From Anaeramoeba flamelloides (lineage: Eukaryota > Metamonada > Anaeramoebidae), in the NCBI GenBank assembly GCA_027625915.1, contig JANTQA010000060.1, positions 4,340,001-4,404,000 on the forward strand: a stretch of 64,000 bases of DNA, in the 5' to 3' direction. Below the pieces are notes generated by a model. That model saw only the letters and a list, made by a program, of their open reading frames with translations. It was not told the DNA's origin and did no database searches. Position numbers and translations under genes: made by a program. Positions 1 through 11,984 of the stretch are shown here, piece after piece. Position 1 is the first letter of the stretch, and the number at the start of each line of letters is the position of its first letter.

Positions 1-385
1 GATAATCTAAATAATTATCTGAAAAAAAACAAGATATTTTCTAAACTTTCAGAATATTTCTAATTATCAGATAAATTGAATTTTGTTGGTTTTTTTTTTG
101 AAAAATTAAAACAATTTTAGATTTATCAGTTGTTCAAAAAAAAATCGACAATATACCAAAAAAATACATTTAAAAGAATCTTTTAGTTTTTATTTTTTTA
201 CATATTTTCTTTGTTTTTTGTTGTATTTGAGCATTTCGAAAAAGATTGTTCAATTTTCTAAAACCCATTAAATAAAATTAGGTGTAATAAAACCTAGTAT
301 TTAATAATTCTTGGCATATAATCTTTTTGAACAATTTCCGATATTTTTACAAAAATTATTTTTAATACACACTACATGTTATCCA
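1..385. other. AT-rich intergenic sequence
   Basis: Homopolymer-rich sequence with no coding potential, RNA gene or clear repeat that I can recognise. Confidence 0.5.
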
Positions 386-955
386 CACAACTGTAAATAT
401 GAATGTTTTAAAAAATAGTGTTTTTTCAATTTAAGAGATAAATAAAGATTTCCATATATTTATCCAAATTTTGGTAGTAATAAATTTAATATCTGATTAT
501 CTTAATACTAATACTTTGTTTGAAAAATAATTTTTTTTAAAAAATTGTAGGGTTGGTAATTACTAAACGATTTTTTGTTTAAAATTATTATTAGTCAATT
601 TACCAAACAATTTTAGTTTAAAAATTCATTTCAACTTAAAAATCAAAACTGATGTTTCGTTTACTATGAAAAAAAATTGAATAAATACAGTCAGTTTCAC
701 TTTTAAGGCACAAACTCTCAACGAAATTTAAGGCACAAAAAAATTCTCAAATTAAGGCACAAATTCAAATTCTAGTTAAAATAAATTGTAAAAAATAAAA
801 TTCCAAATTTTGTGCCTTAATTTGAGATTTTTTTGTGCCTTAAATTTCGTTCAAAGTTTGTGCCTTAAAAGTGAAACTGACTGTATATTGAAATCTTTAT
901 TTATCTCTTAAATTGAAAAATCTCTATTTTTGATAACATTCATATTTACACTTGT
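386..955. repeat. Inverted-repeat element with ~66-bp arms, split by MITE-1
   Basis: The left arm (386-451) and right arm (891-955) are inverted copies of each other with few mismatches; both contain the core TTTAAGAGATAAATAAAGAT in opposite orientation. The right arm starts just after the MITE-1 copy at 688-883, so that MITE lies inside this larger element and inserted later. No coding frame is present. Long arms around a non-coding core suggest a non-autonomous DNA transposon. I cannot define a target-site duplication, so the outer ends are approximate. Confidence 0.65.
688..883. mobile_element. MITE-1 copy 1: ~196-bp palindromic MITE with TA target sites
   Basis: The element runs from CAGTCAGTTTCAC to its exact inverse and is flanked on both sides by TA. 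The two halves are complementary almost throughout. Each arm carries three direct copies of a TTAAGGCACAAA-like motif, so the element holds six, three in each orientation. CAGT ends plus a TA duplication are typical of Tc1/mariner-mobilised MITEs; that link is inferred because no cognate transposase is visible. The transcript could fold into one long hairpin. Other copies are at 1126, 11514, 43449 and 59663. Confidence 0.9.
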
Positions 956-1125
956 GCAATTGTAATTATTTTCTAAGGATCAATAAAGAAAGGAATCTAC
1001 AGTTAAAAAAATAAATCCAAAGAACGTACTGCTGTTTTTTCAAGGAAAACAGATTCAATTCTCTTCAGTTAATTTACAAAAGTTTAATTAAGTAATCCCT
1101 AACAAAGTAATTAATATTGTTATTA

Positions 1126-1321
1126 CAGTTAGTATCATTATTAAGAAACAAACCCTCAACAAAATTTAATGCAGAAAAAAAAACTCAAATAAAGCACATA
1201 TTTTTAAATTTTTTTTTTTACAAATTAATTTACAAAAAACTGAATTTTGTGCCTTAATAATAGATTTTTCTTGTATCTCAAATTTTGTTGAAAGTTTGTC
1301 GTCTTAAAACAAGAACTGACT
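1126..1321. mobile_element. MITE-1 copy 2, strongly degenerate
   Basis: It has the same layout and length as the copy at 688-883, with recognisable remains of the CAACGAAATTTAAGGC-like arms and of the GTGCCTTAA motif, but many substitutions. Both ends keep CAGT/ACTG-like sequence next to TA-containing flanks. Its divergence makes it the oldest of the five copies by eye. Confidence 0.7.
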
Positions 1322-1611
1322 TAAGTTAAAATCTTTGAAATAACTAAAGTGATAAACTGATAAATAAAACTAAGCTAATTCAGTGTCTGAAGTGAAAAGC
1401 TAAGTTGATCAAATGACAAAAAAAAAAGCAAAAAACAAAAAAAAACTAAAATAAAATACAAAAACAAATTTAGGAGGGTTTATAATGTAAGGGAAAAGAA
1501 CATTTATTTAATTATTATCTAAGTTAATTTATAAAAGAAAATAAAGAAAAAATATCAATTTTCAACGTAAATTATTTAAATTCAATGAAAGGAAAGATTA
1601 ATTAAGTTAAA

Positions 1612-2952
1612 TTATTTCTTTTTGGAAGCAGATTTGGTGACCTTTCCTGAAACTTGTTTTCTTTCGATGGCCTTGATGACACCGACGGCAACAGTTTGTC
1701 TCATATCTCTTACAGCGAATCTTCCAAGAGGTGGGTATGAGGTATAAGCTTCAACACACATTGGTTTGGTTGGTTCGAGGGTGACGATAGCTGAGTCTCC
1801 GTTTTTGATGAATTGTGGTTTTTCATCGAGGACTTCACCTGATCTTTTGTCCATCTTTTTGAGGAGGGCGGTGAATTTACAGGCGATATGAGCTGTATGA
1901 CAATCAAGAACTGGGGTGTAGTTAACCTTGATTTGACCTGGGTGGTTCATGACGATGACTTGAGCGGTGAAGTTTTGGATAGCTGCTGGTGGATCGTTTT
2001 TGGAGTCACCGGCGACCATTCCTCTTCTGATGTCCTTAACGGAAATGTTTTTTACATTGAAACCAACATTGTCACCTGGGAAGGCTTCGCTAAGGGTTTC
2101 GTGATGCATTTCGACGGATTTGACTTCAGTGGTGATGTTGACTGGAGCAAAGGTAACAACCATACCTGGTCTGAGGATACCTGTTTCAACTCTACCGACT
2201 GGGACTGTACCAATACCGGAGATTTTGTAGACGTCTTGTAATGGGAGTCTGAGTGGTTTGTCTGTTGGTCTTTTTGGTGGGATGACAGTATCGAGGATTT
2301 CTAAGAGTGTTGGTCCTTTCCACCATTTCATGTTTGTGGATTTTGTGGTCATGTTATCGCCTTGGAAACCGGAGATTGGGACAACTGGGACTTTCTTTGG
2401 GTTGTATCCAAGTCTTTTCAAGTATCTGTGGATTTCCTTTTTGATTTCTTCGTATCTCTTTTGAGAGTATTGGACAGATTTATCATCCATCTTGTTGACA
2501 AGGACGATCATTTGTCTGACACCAAGGGTGGAGGCAAGGAGTGCGTGTTCCCTTGTTTGTCCTCCTTTGGAGATACCGGTTTCAAAACCACCTTGGGTTC
2601 CGTCAATGACCAATAAGGCGACATCGGCTTGAGAGGTACCAGTGATCATGTTTTTGATAAAATCTTTATGACCTGGGGCATCAATGATTGTGAAGTAGAA
2701 TTTGGAGGTTTCGAATTTCCAGAGAGCAATATCAATTGTGATACCTCTTTCTCTTTCGGCCTTGAGTTTATCTAAGACCCAAGCGTATTTGAAAGATCCT
2801 TTTCCCATTTGGTCGGCTTCTTTTTCGTATTTGGCAATGGTTCTTTTGTCAATACCGCCACATTTGTAGATCAAATGTCCGGTGGTGGTGGATTTACCAG
2901 CATCAACATGTCCAATGACAACTAAATTAATGTGTTGTTTTTCTTTACCCAT
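1612..2952 (-). CDS. EF1A: Elongation factor 1-alpha
   Basis: This is the GTPase that carries aminoacyl-tRNA to the ribosomal A site in the cytosol. The 446-residue length is normal for the eukaryotic family and the frame is uninterrupted. Visible motifs are the P-loop GHVDAGKS (residues 14-21), the ERERGITID switch I region (67-75), DAPGH (91-95) and NKMD (153-156). Domains II and III follow, with the conserved [23 protein letters not shown] and [17 protein letters not shown] stretches, and a lysine-rich C-terminus ending KKK. The start is the Met before GKEKQHINL, the expected N-terminus. The segment [19 protein letters not shown] is slightly unusual after the DAPGH region but in register. 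The gene is clearly less AT-rich than its surroundings, as expected for a highly expressed gene. Poly(A) tracts lie about 100-160 bases upstream of the start. Confidence 0.99.
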   Translation of the reverse strand: MGKEKQHINLVVIGHVDAGKSTTTGHLIYKCGGIDKRTIAKYEKEADQMGKGSFKYAWVLDKLKAERERGITIDIALWKFETSKFYFTIIDAPGHKDFIKNMITGTSQADVALLVIDGTQGGFETGISKGGQTREHALLASTLGVRQMIVLVNKMDDKSVQYSQKRYEEIKKEIHRYLKRLGYNPKKVPVVPISGFQGDNMTTKSTNMKWWKGPTLLEILDTVIPPKRPTDKPLRLPLQDVYKISGIGTVPVGRVETGILRPGMVVTFAPVNITTEVKSVEMHHETLSEAFPGDNVGFNVKNISVKDIRRGMVAGDSKNDPPAAIQNFTAQVIVMNHPGQIKVNYTPVLDCHTAHIACKFTALLKKMDKRSGEVLDEKPQFIKNGDSAIVTLEPTKPMCVEAYTSYPPLGRFAVRDMRQTVAVGVIKAIERKQVSGKVTKSASKKK

Positions 2953-5900
2953 TTGAAGAGATTTTTATGAACTATTATTTTTTGTTTTTTGAACAAATTC
3001 AAAAACAAGTAAAAGAGTTTTTTTAATTATAACAAAAAAAAAAAAAAAAAATTTATTTTTGAATTTAGGAAAAGAAAAAAATAAAACAAAAAAAAAAAAA
3101 AAAAAAAAAAAAAATAATAAAAAACAAACTTTTAAGAATGTTACTAAAAAAAAATGATTTTACCAACTGAAAAATTTCTTCTTAAAAGATTTCCAAGACT
3201 TATTAATTTGATGAATAGCAAGTTGGGTTTTCTCTGATTTTTTCATTTTTTTGAAAGAAGAAGAAAATTTTTGGTTGTTAACGAAAAATCAAAAACCATC
3301 AATAATTTCAAAAAGGTCGGGAGACAAGATCTAAGAACAAATTTTTTGAAAGTTACGTAATTCATCTTTTTTGTTAAAAAAAAGTCTTACATAATACTTG
3401 TAAAAAAAAAATTGCTTCTTGTGAAATTTTGATTGCATTTTCCATTTCAATCATCACCTGAATTCTTTCCAATGAAGATTCAAAAAGGATTTTTTAACTG
3501 AAAAAAATAACAAAAGGAAATCATCAAGTCATTTCGAAACAACGATTTTCAATTTTGAATTACAAATACGCATTGTTCAAAAACTTGCTGTTTGTTTTGA
3601 ATTAACCAAATTTATGAAAAATTATTTGGTTGCTTTTTGAGGAAGTAAAGAGTATTTCAAATTTATTTTAGCACCATTAAAAAATGATTTCATAGTGCAA
3701 ATATTTGAAGAATTTGGATTTTAACTCTTGCAACTTTCAAAATCAAAGGCAAAAAATTTCTTTTCTGAAGATCTGAAAAAGAATCAACAGAATTAAAGAG
3801 AATTAATCAAATCGATTGGATCTTATCGTAAAAAAATGATTTTTTCCTTTCTTTAATCCCGAATCCTTTGAAATCCCAAAATTTAAATTTTTTGTTTACT
3901 TTTTTTAATAGTTTTGCAATGTGCCTAACCAACACAAGACATGAAGCGTGAGCACCGTGTTTTTAAGATTAACCAAAATCAGTTAATTTATTTTTAACTC
4001 TGTTTTGTTGTTGTTAATGTCCATTTCAAGCGAATTCTTAACACCTTCTGCAAAGATAATTCTTTTCATTTTTGATTTTACGAGAAACAATCTGGCTATA
4101 TTTTTTGGGCTTTGTTTTTTTGTACTATTGCTAATACTCACTTGTCATAAAGTAACAATTAAGGCGAGTCTTGGTTTATAGGCCAAATTATTGAATTTTG
4201 ATGATTTATTCGAATGAAAGTACTAATCTTTTTGTCGAAGAAATAGGAAAAAAATTTGACTTCATTTACCTTTTTCTAATTTACTTTTATAAATGAGGCT
4301 TTCAAAAGAACAGAAGTAATTTTTGATTTCTATTTATTTGTTATGTATTTTTTTCTTGTGTGTTCTGGGTAAATTCAGAGACTTAAAAGAGAATTGGGTT
4401 TTGGGGAATTGCAAAAAGAAAATCACATCTTACATTTTGTTGGATTTAAATTCAAATATCAGTAATCTCTGACTTTTAGAAAAATCCTCCAAGACAAATA
4501 CCTTCTTTGGTGTATTTCTAAGTACTTGGTTGGTGGGGTTTATAGGGTAGAACAATAAATGAGAAATAAACTTTTGTTTTTGACAAAAATACTGGTATTT
4601 GAATTATAAATAGGATAAAATTTCACTTCATTTTTAAAATATTTCCTTTACAAAGAAAGTTTCCCAAAGAAGTAGGCTGGTAAATTAGAGGCTTTCTTTT
4701 GAAAAGGGAAATTGTAAATCGAGTGAAAAAATTACCCTTTTGTAATTCAAATACCAATAGGTAATTTTAATCTATGGATAAAAGAGTGGAAGGACCTGTA
4801 CCAATCTGAAAGAAGGGGTTTCCTCGATGTGTGTGTGTTAAGAATTCGCTTTGTATATACCTCCTTAATGGGCAGAGAGAAAAGATCTAACAAACCTTTA
4901 TCAAATTGAAAAGAATTACATTTGAAGAACATTGTCTGTAATCATTTAGAACAAACTTCCTAAGAGATGTCTAAAATAATTTCTTTTCTTCAAATTTTTT
5001 CATTTGTTAGCTTGATACAAAAATTGTATCTTCATAGATTATTTTAGAATCAAAATAAAATGATATTTATAATGATTCTTGAATAATTTTTTGAAAAAAC
5101 TAAAGTTAACGAGCAGACCTCTTTTTGAACGACCGTGGTAAGAAAATAAGACAATTCCCAACAGACAATCACCCTTAATTAATTAAATTAATAATACAAA
5201 AATCATTTCAAGATCACCTTTGAACATTTTGAAAATACCAAACAAAATCTTGTTCACTTAAAGTATAAACCCAGAGACGTTTTTTTGTTTTCTAAAAAGC
5301 CAATTCACATTCGAAAACCCCTATTAGAATAAAGTTGTAAAAAAAAAAGTATAAAGCAAGAGAAAATTTGAAAAGAAAATATATAAAAACAAATGACATC
5401 AAAATCCTGCAATTTTTAAAACTTCAACGGTATTGATCAGCCCTCTATCATTAAACTTTGTTTTTTTTGTTAGAAATATCTAAAGTTAGAAAGCAAGTAT
5501 TTTTTTATAGCCAAAGCACGCCTAATTAAGTGTTTACCCATACACGCTTTTCAAAAGTAAGAAGAAATATTCACAATTTTATTAATAAGTAATAATACAT
5601 TAAAAAAAAATAAAATCAAAAATTAATAAAGTAAAAAAAAAAAAAGAATTAATATCAAAAGATATAAATAAGAAAAGATTATAAAGAAAAATTATTCAAA
5701 AATGAAATTTTTTAATTTGAATAAATTTTAATTAAAGACTTTGAATAAACGAATGATTACGGAATGGAGTGGTTTTTATATCATTATTTTTTTTATAAAT
5801 GCTATTTTTGTTTGAGTTTTTACTTTTTGAATTAGCTTATAAGTGACAAGTCGTTACAAGAGTACACTTACATTTTTTTGATAAAATTCAAATTTTGACA

Positions 5901-6294
5901 TGTCTCTCTTTTTTTAACAGTTGAAAATGAGAAGAAGAACGTTTTTATTCAAAAATTTAATACTATTTCAGATCATTTTAATGAATTTTTGGATAATTAA
6001 AAAATAATTAAAATTTAGATCCAAAAATTGCTAAAAACATTGATAATCTATTTAGAAACAACTGAAAAATGAAATCTTTCGGGTACTGTACCACTGTATA
6101 TTCGTATATAATTACAATGTGAGATAATTGTGTGTAAATCATCTGGGTACTCTATTGGTACAAATTCTTATAAAAAATCTATGATAAATCTTATTGAACA
6201 ATAGGAAAATTTGTGACAATGCCCCTTTCCCGAGAAAATAAAACAATAGTGTCCTATATGGATTATTGCAAAAGTATTTCAAAAACTACTGTCG
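2953..6294. other. Long intergenic region upstream of EF-1alpha
   Basis: The EF-1alpha promoter must lie at the low-coordinate end. Two long A tracts (about 3034-3050 and 3089-3113) sit there, but I cannot name a core promoter element. The rest is AT-rich sequence without a credible gene. A 61-codon frame at 4747-4932 (minus) has no recognisable motif and was not called. Confidence 0.4.
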
Positions 6295-6363
6295 AAAATT
6301 TTTCAATATCAAATTTTAATGTTGATCTAGATTTTTAAAAAGTTGAATATAAGAATAAGAAAG
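6295..6363 (-). repeat. Dispersed repeat D, inverted relative to 9290-9362
   Basis: This stretch is the reverse complement of 9290-9362 with a few mismatches; both contain ATATCAAAATTTGAT-like sequence and a TATTCTTATATTCAAC-like block. A third copy lies at about 42735-42805. The pair brackets the 1.6-kb element at 6867-8451. Confidence 0.65.
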
Positions 6364-6820
6364 CTTATATTGAAAAAAAAAAAAAATATTAAATTAGAAT
6401 ATTCATGAAATTTTTTCGGATTTTCAAAAAATAAATTTTCAAACAACAAAATGACTCTTATATCAAAAATTTGATGAGAAAAAATATTATATTTACTCTT
6501 AAAAAAATGGTTTTTTATTAAGTCAATTATCATATGACCTAGAAATGTTTAATTATGAAATAAAAACCTTTAATTATAAAACTTAATGGTTTAAGTCATG
6601 TATTACGGGAATATGTAAAATAAACAGTATATACCAATTCTCTTTTACAAAACAGAATTTAAAATTGAAAATTTGGTAATTTTCGTTAATAAAAAAAAAT
6701 CCAAATTCAAAAAAATAATAAAATTTTATCTCCCTTATTTGAAAAAATTAATAAAATTTAATCAACGAACAAACAATATAATCAATTGAAATTCAAAAAA
6801 TTTAATTGAATCGAAAAAAG

Positions 6821-6821
<1 letters not shown>

Positions 6822-6866
<45 letters not shown>
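6822..6866. repeat. (TA)n microsatellite
   Basis: An uninterrupted AT/TA dinucleotide run ends exactly where the TIR element at 6867 begins. A shorter TA run resumes right after the element ends at 8451, so the element appears to have inserted into the microsatellite. Confidence 0.95.
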
Positions 6867-6869
<3 letters not shown>

Positions 6870-8451
6870 AGATAATATGAGTTTCCGTTTCAAAAACGCC
6901 AAAGATGTATAAAAACGCGTTTTTTCACTTTTTATATATATATATTTCGTTTCATTCCTTGTTTTCGTTTTTTGATTTTTGAAAAAGTCCTCGAATTCTT
7001 TTGAAATCACACTTTTGGTTTCTTGTATTTGAAAAAATACAAACTAAAAAACTTAAAAACAACGAAAAACAAAACAAAACAATTATATACAACTAAGAAG
7101 TAATTGCCTTCAAAGCCTTGGAAAATAACGGGGATTCACAATTCCCCATTTTAGTATGGGGTTTTACATATAAAATCATGAAAATAGTTTGATTTTCTCT
7201 TTGTAAAACACTAAAACAATAAAAGTGGGTTACTGGTTTAAAACTCTTGAAAAGTATCAACTCTTTAAAAAATAAGAAATCGAAAGAATTTTTTGTAAAA
7301 AATTGCTAGTTGTGGAAGAAAAGTGGTAAAAATTTTCACTTTTTACCGATTCCAAATTAGATCAGCTCACCTAATTATTTTGTGTTTTGATTACCTCTCC
7401 CAATATAATTTTTTATTGATCACAAAAAAAATATTAAAAAATTATCAACTTAAAAAATTTTTTTTCACAATTTAGAATTTGGAAAATGTGATCAGAGTTT
7501 TTTTTCTTCATATGGGTTATATTTCAACTTATTAATAAGAAAATTATATTTTTGCATTTTTTTTTTTTTTTTTGATAATATAAAACCGTTTTACCTCAAA
7601 TTTTTTTACCTAATCATTATCAAATTTCTCATTACTTAACAGTTATTTCCTGACTATTACTTTACTATCTTTTATAATAAAAAATAATTTCATTTTTTAT
7701 TATTCATTTTTTTATAAAATTGTTTTCAGACTATACGTTTGTTTTGGTTTTACAAAAGTAATGTTTTCTACTTTTTTATACTTATATTACTTTGTTTATC
7801 CAGTGGAAATAATATTTCAAAGTAAGGTTAAAACAAGTAATATCTCTTTCACTATTTAAATTGTGTTTAGAATTATTCTATTGTTTCTTTCATAATTTTA
7901 TTTATTCTATTATAATATTTATTAACTTTAACATATAAATAGAAATTTGTGAACTAATGAAGATAAAATTACAAAACTCAATTAAAGTGCAGAGAGTGTA
8001 TAAAATATTGTATCTCGTTAATTTGATTTCTTTTTATTAATATTTAATTGATTGTTCTTTACTTTTATTTTTTTTTTTGTTTATACTTTTTTTTTGTGAT
8101 CGATCAAAAAAATTTTTTTTTTGGAATGTATTTAATTACATCATAATAAATTTTAATTCAAAATTTTTTGTTAATTTCTTTTTTGGTATGAAGCAAAAAA
8201 TAAATATATAAAATAAAAGACCCTTTCCATTATTTTTTACACTTGTACAATTTTATTTATTGTTTTTTTTTTAGTTAAAATTATGAATTATTCTGAGATA
8301 TACTGAAAGAAATAAATAAAATTTTTAGTCGGTGAATTTAGAAACGAAAAAAAATCATATATTATTATATATATCAAAGAAACGAATTTTACGTGTCGCT
8401 CACGCGTGCGCCAACGCGTTTCATGACATCAACAAAATCGCCATACCTGTG
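6867..8451. mobile_element. 1.6-kb non-autonomous TIR element, copy A
   Basis: Most of its length is homologous to 21520-23152. Shared blocks include TCCTCGAATTCTTTTGAAATCA near the left end, CCAAATTAGATCAGCTCAC in the middle, GTGATCGATCA to the right of centre and CGCTCACGCGTGCG near the right end. The terminal inverted repeats are short (CACAGATAATATGA against CACAGGTATGGCGA). It is flanked by TA/AT runs, consistent with insertion at TA. No open frame of useful length remains, so it is a non-autonomous or fully decayed DNA transposon. The CG-bearing block near the right end stands out in this AT-rich DNA. Confidence 0.75.
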
Positions 8452-8577
8452 ATATATATATAATGAATTATTGAATTCCAAGAGCTGGGGATATCGTTGT
8501 TTTTTTTTAATTCAAAAAATAAAAAGAAAAAATGAGAAATTTTTGGTCTATTTCAAAAATTAAAAAAAACCACCGTT

Positions 8578-8750
8578 AGCTTTTCTAGAATTCAAAAGAA
8601 TTGAAAAAAACTGATTTTACTCTATTCTTTTAAATTCTGGAAAAGCTAGGCACTTGACGACACTATTATTTTGGGTTTCCGGAATTCAAATAAATTGAGT
8701 AAAATATTTAATTATACACTATTCTTTCGAATACTGGAAAACCTAGGTAC
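8578..8750. repeat. Two adjacent snap-back hairpin repeats
   Basis: The first hairpin has 24-bp arms at 8578-8601 and about 8624-8647 with two mismatches. The second pairs about 8674-8691 with 8725-8743. Both end in a CTAGG(C/T)AC sequence just after the right arm. The same arm motif (TTCTGGAAAACCTAG-like) recurs at 12370-12440 and in the 61-kb array, so these are members of one hairpin repeat family. Confidence 0.75.
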
Positions 8751-9289
8751 TATGAAGCACTTGGTTTAACCCCATAAAAATATATTACAAAAATAAAATA
8801 TCAAAATTCTTCTTTAAAACCAAAAATATTTAAGTTATCGACCAATCTCAACAATCCTACAATTTAGTGCATTTACTAATTGCCCAATTAAATATCACCA
8901 TATAATTGATAACAAATCTTATCAATTTTGCACTCCATGTTAAAAACATAAACAGAAAGAAAGAATAGAAAATATTAATCATTTTTATATGGATATGCCC
9001 TTCTTATGTAAAATATAGATTAATTTTCACGATTAATTAAAAGAAATAAATCTTAATTAATTGATTTTAAATTTTGATAGTTTGAAATTATTTTCATTAA
9101 TCAATAATCGTGAAATATATGATTTTATGGTTTAATTTCTGAAAGGAAATTTAAGTATAAGTACAACTAGAGTGTAATTTACACTTCTTTAATAATAGTT
9201 ATAAAAAACTAAAGATTTTTTATGATCATATCAGTAGATTATTTTCCATATCAACTCATATATGAAGAATATTTTTTACTATGAGTGTG
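8751..9289. other. Intergenic sequence with a small inverted repeat
   Basis: A TTTTCACGATTAATTA stretch near 9017 faces its inverse near 9095-9113, giving a loose hairpin. The stretch from about 9210 resembles 42660-42735, extending the repeat D homology. Nothing coding is visible. Confidence 0.45.
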
Positions 9290-9362
9290 ATTATTCTTAT
9301 ATTCAACTTTTTAAAAATCTAGATCAATATCAAAATTTGATATTGAAAAAATTTCGTGGTAG
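9290..9362 (+). repeat. Dispersed repeat D, second arm
   Basis: It is the inverted partner of 6295-6363 and lies in the same orientation as the copy at 42735-42805. All three share AACTTT(T/C)TAAAAATC followed by an ATATCAAAATTTGATATT-like core. Confidence 0.65.
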
Positions 9363-10009
9363 TCTTGGAACAGCTTTATTTTTTGATTTTATCATGAATA
9401 AAAATTGTTTTCACAAATTTAACAATTTTTATTGAAATATCTTTGCCAACTGAAAAATTTAAGATATGTATTTTATTAGGATACAAAAGGCACCAACAAT
9501 AAACAATTAATTGCATTATATTTACACCCTTTTTAATGGTTATAAATTATTCAGTTATTTTTTAAGCATTTATTAAAACTATTTTGTTTCCACGTTTTAT
9601 CACAATTTTTTTTTTTTTGATTATTGTGAATTTGTACATTATCACAAGTTTTGAATATTATTAGAAATAATTTGAAAGATCAGCAAAAAAAGTAAATTGA
9701 TAATAATCTTAAATTATCATAAAAAGATAAATTAATTACTAATTTGTATATTTGCTATTACCATTCTAATATTATGTTTAACACCTAATAAATGATTAGA
9801 TGTTAAAATTAAGGATTAGAAAAATATAGGTTAGTCTCCCAATGAGGTACATTACCGTTAGAGGTAAATGATTGTCAAACCATACCATTTAAATATCTCT
9901 AAAAAATCAAATATAAACATTATTGTGCAACAAATTATTAGATTTTTTCTAACCTTTTCTTTTTTATTTGATCTTATTTTCTTAAATTACTCCTTTCTCG
10001 AAAGAATAA
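9363..10009. other. AT-rich intergenic sequence
   Basis: No gene, RNA or repeat that I can support, apart from a short AAT trinucleotide run at about 10005-10023. Confidence 0.4.
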
Positions 10010-10615
10010 TAATAATAATAATAATTTTTATTTAATATGACCTTAATAAAATGAAAGGTTATTTTTTTTTTTGATTAATATTTTTTAAAATCTAGCTTAT
10101 AACTTAATTCAATTTAACACTGGGATAATTTTTTTAGAATAAAAACACTCTCGAATTTTGAATATCAAAAATAATTTTTGAAATTACTTGTACTTTTTAA
10201 TTTGTTTATAAAAATTGAGGTCGAGAAATTTTCGAAATTATGGAATAAGTTAATTATTAAATTAGAATATATTTCCAGAGAGTTTATCTTTTTAGTTGAA
10301 CTTTTTTTTTAATTTTACCATTTAAAAATAAAAAAAAAACATTTGAAGACCAAATCAGTCCCTTTTGTGAAAATAAAATTCCCATAATTTAGAATCTGTT
10401 TTAGTAAATAAGTTAAAACAAGATAGTGTATATAAAAATACACATAATTTCAAGTTTTAATTCAATCATTGTGGCAAAAAATGTTTTCAAGAAATACTTA
10501 ACTGAAAAATTTATTTATTTCTATTTTTTCATTTTGTTTTTTTATTTTTTTTAATGAAAGATACTTGATCATTTTTCAATTTTTTGCGTTTTTTGTCTCG
10601 TAGGGACATATTATT
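10010..10615 (+). repeat. Duplicated segment, copy 1 (uninterrupted)
   Basis: About 600 bp that recurs at 11820-13300 in the same orientation. Shared landmarks are ATCTAGCTTATAA, AATAAAAACACTCTC, ACATTTGAAGACCAAAT, GTCCCTTTTGTGAAAATAAA and TCAATCATTGTGGCAAAAAA. This copy lacks the MITE-2 insertion found in copy 2, so it gives the pre-insertion state of that site. No protein-coding frame is preserved. Confidence 0.85.
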
Positions 10616-11513
10616 GATATATAAAAAAAAAAAAAAACAATAATTATTGATTTTGACAACATTTAATCATTTTAAAATACAAACTGATCTGAAAATACAG
10701 GTTATTGAAAATACTGTATACTTAAAATTTAAAATATCAAAAAAGTAAAATGAACTAAAGATAAGAACTATATCAAAATCTGACAAAATAATATACTGAT
10801 ACCAACATCTTTAAAACTATACAACTTATGAGAATTTAATTTAAACATAAAAGTTTTTTTTTTAAATTTCCATTATACCAAAAAAAAAAGTTTTTGGTAT
10901 GAGTATATTCGGAATTGTGTTTGCAAAAAAATTATAAATTTAGTATTTGTCCTATCCATAATAACGGTACATTTTTTGGATCGAATTTTAATAAGGAAGT
11001 TGTTATATCAAGCCTAAAATTAAGTTGTATTAAAAATTCTTACATAATCCTTCCGAATTGATTTTAAATAGATCATGGATTTTTTCTCCTAATTATCAGT
11101 AAAATAATTTGGATCTTGAAATGAAAATTTACATTTTTTTTTATAATTAGAAGGAAACTTCGTAAAGAAATACCCCCTATTATCTATAACCTGGATTTTG
11201 ATTTACTTTTTTTTTTTTTTTTAATCCTAGCAATAATTTAATTAGGATTAGAATAAATAGAATGACTTTTCTTTAAATAATAGCAAGAAAAAATTATTTT
11301 TTTAACAAAGAACCATAACTAGAGATTGAAAAATATGAAATATAAGATTAAAAAAAATCAAAATAAAAATAATTTATTTGTAAAGTTTTGAATAGTTGGT
11401 GATTGTTTCCTTTTACAATTTGTAAAAATTTAAATTTAAAACACAATTTTCATCCAACTTTACAAAAAATGGTTAAAAGATTTAAAAAAACTTTAAACAC
11501 TGAAATAATAATA
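10616..11513. other. AT-rich spacer between the duplicated segments
   Basis: Homopolymer-rich sequence with no recognisable gene or RNA. Confidence 0.4.
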
Positions 11514-11710
11514 CAGATTTTTTCAATTTTAAGGCACAAACTTTCAACGAAATTTAAGGCAAAATAAAAATCTCACATTAAGGCACAAAATTTGGAATTT
11601 TTTTTTTACAATTTATTTTTACTAGGATTTGAATTTTGTGCTTTAATTCGAGATTTTTTTTGTGTCTTAAATTTCGTTGGGGGTGTGTGTCATAAAAGTG
11701 AAACTGAAGG
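11514..11710. mobile_element. MITE-1 copy 3
   Basis: The palindromic arms contain the characteristic TTTCAACGAAATTTAAGGC block and its inverse, with TA just outside both ends. The first dozen bases are eroded compared with the copies at 688 and 59663. A 71-codon frame across this copy is an accident of the repeat. Confidence 0.85.
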
Positions 11711-11984
11711 TAACGATTACCAGAAAAAAGGTTTAGCAAGGTTTATAATTGGGAACGTTATAGAACCTGAAAAAAAAGTAAAATCAATACAAAGAAGAAA
11801 TAAATGAAAATTTTGCAAAATAATTCATTATATGTCCTAATTATAAAAAAGTAATATTTTTTTCTGATTAATATTTTTCTAAATCTAGCTTATAAATTAA
11901 TTCAATTAACCACTGGCGATTATTTTTTTTTTTTGAATAAAAACACTCTCAACTTTTGAATATCGAAAATATTTTTTGAAATTA

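Noticed and set aside
1888-2616. Several open frames on the plus strand inside the EF-1alpha gene
   Set aside because: They are antisense shadows of a highly conserved, codon-biased gene and have no homology of their own.
4747-4932. 61-codon minus-strand frame starting with ATG
   Set aside because: Somewhat protein-like, but isolated, without motif, splice sites or homologue that I can name.
6762-7010. Minus-strand frame with an (IY)n run
   Set aside because: It is created by the (TA)n microsatellite and the end of the TIR element.
11592-11807. 71-codon plus-strand frame
   Set aside because: It lies mostly within MITE-1 copy 3 and is broken in all other copies.
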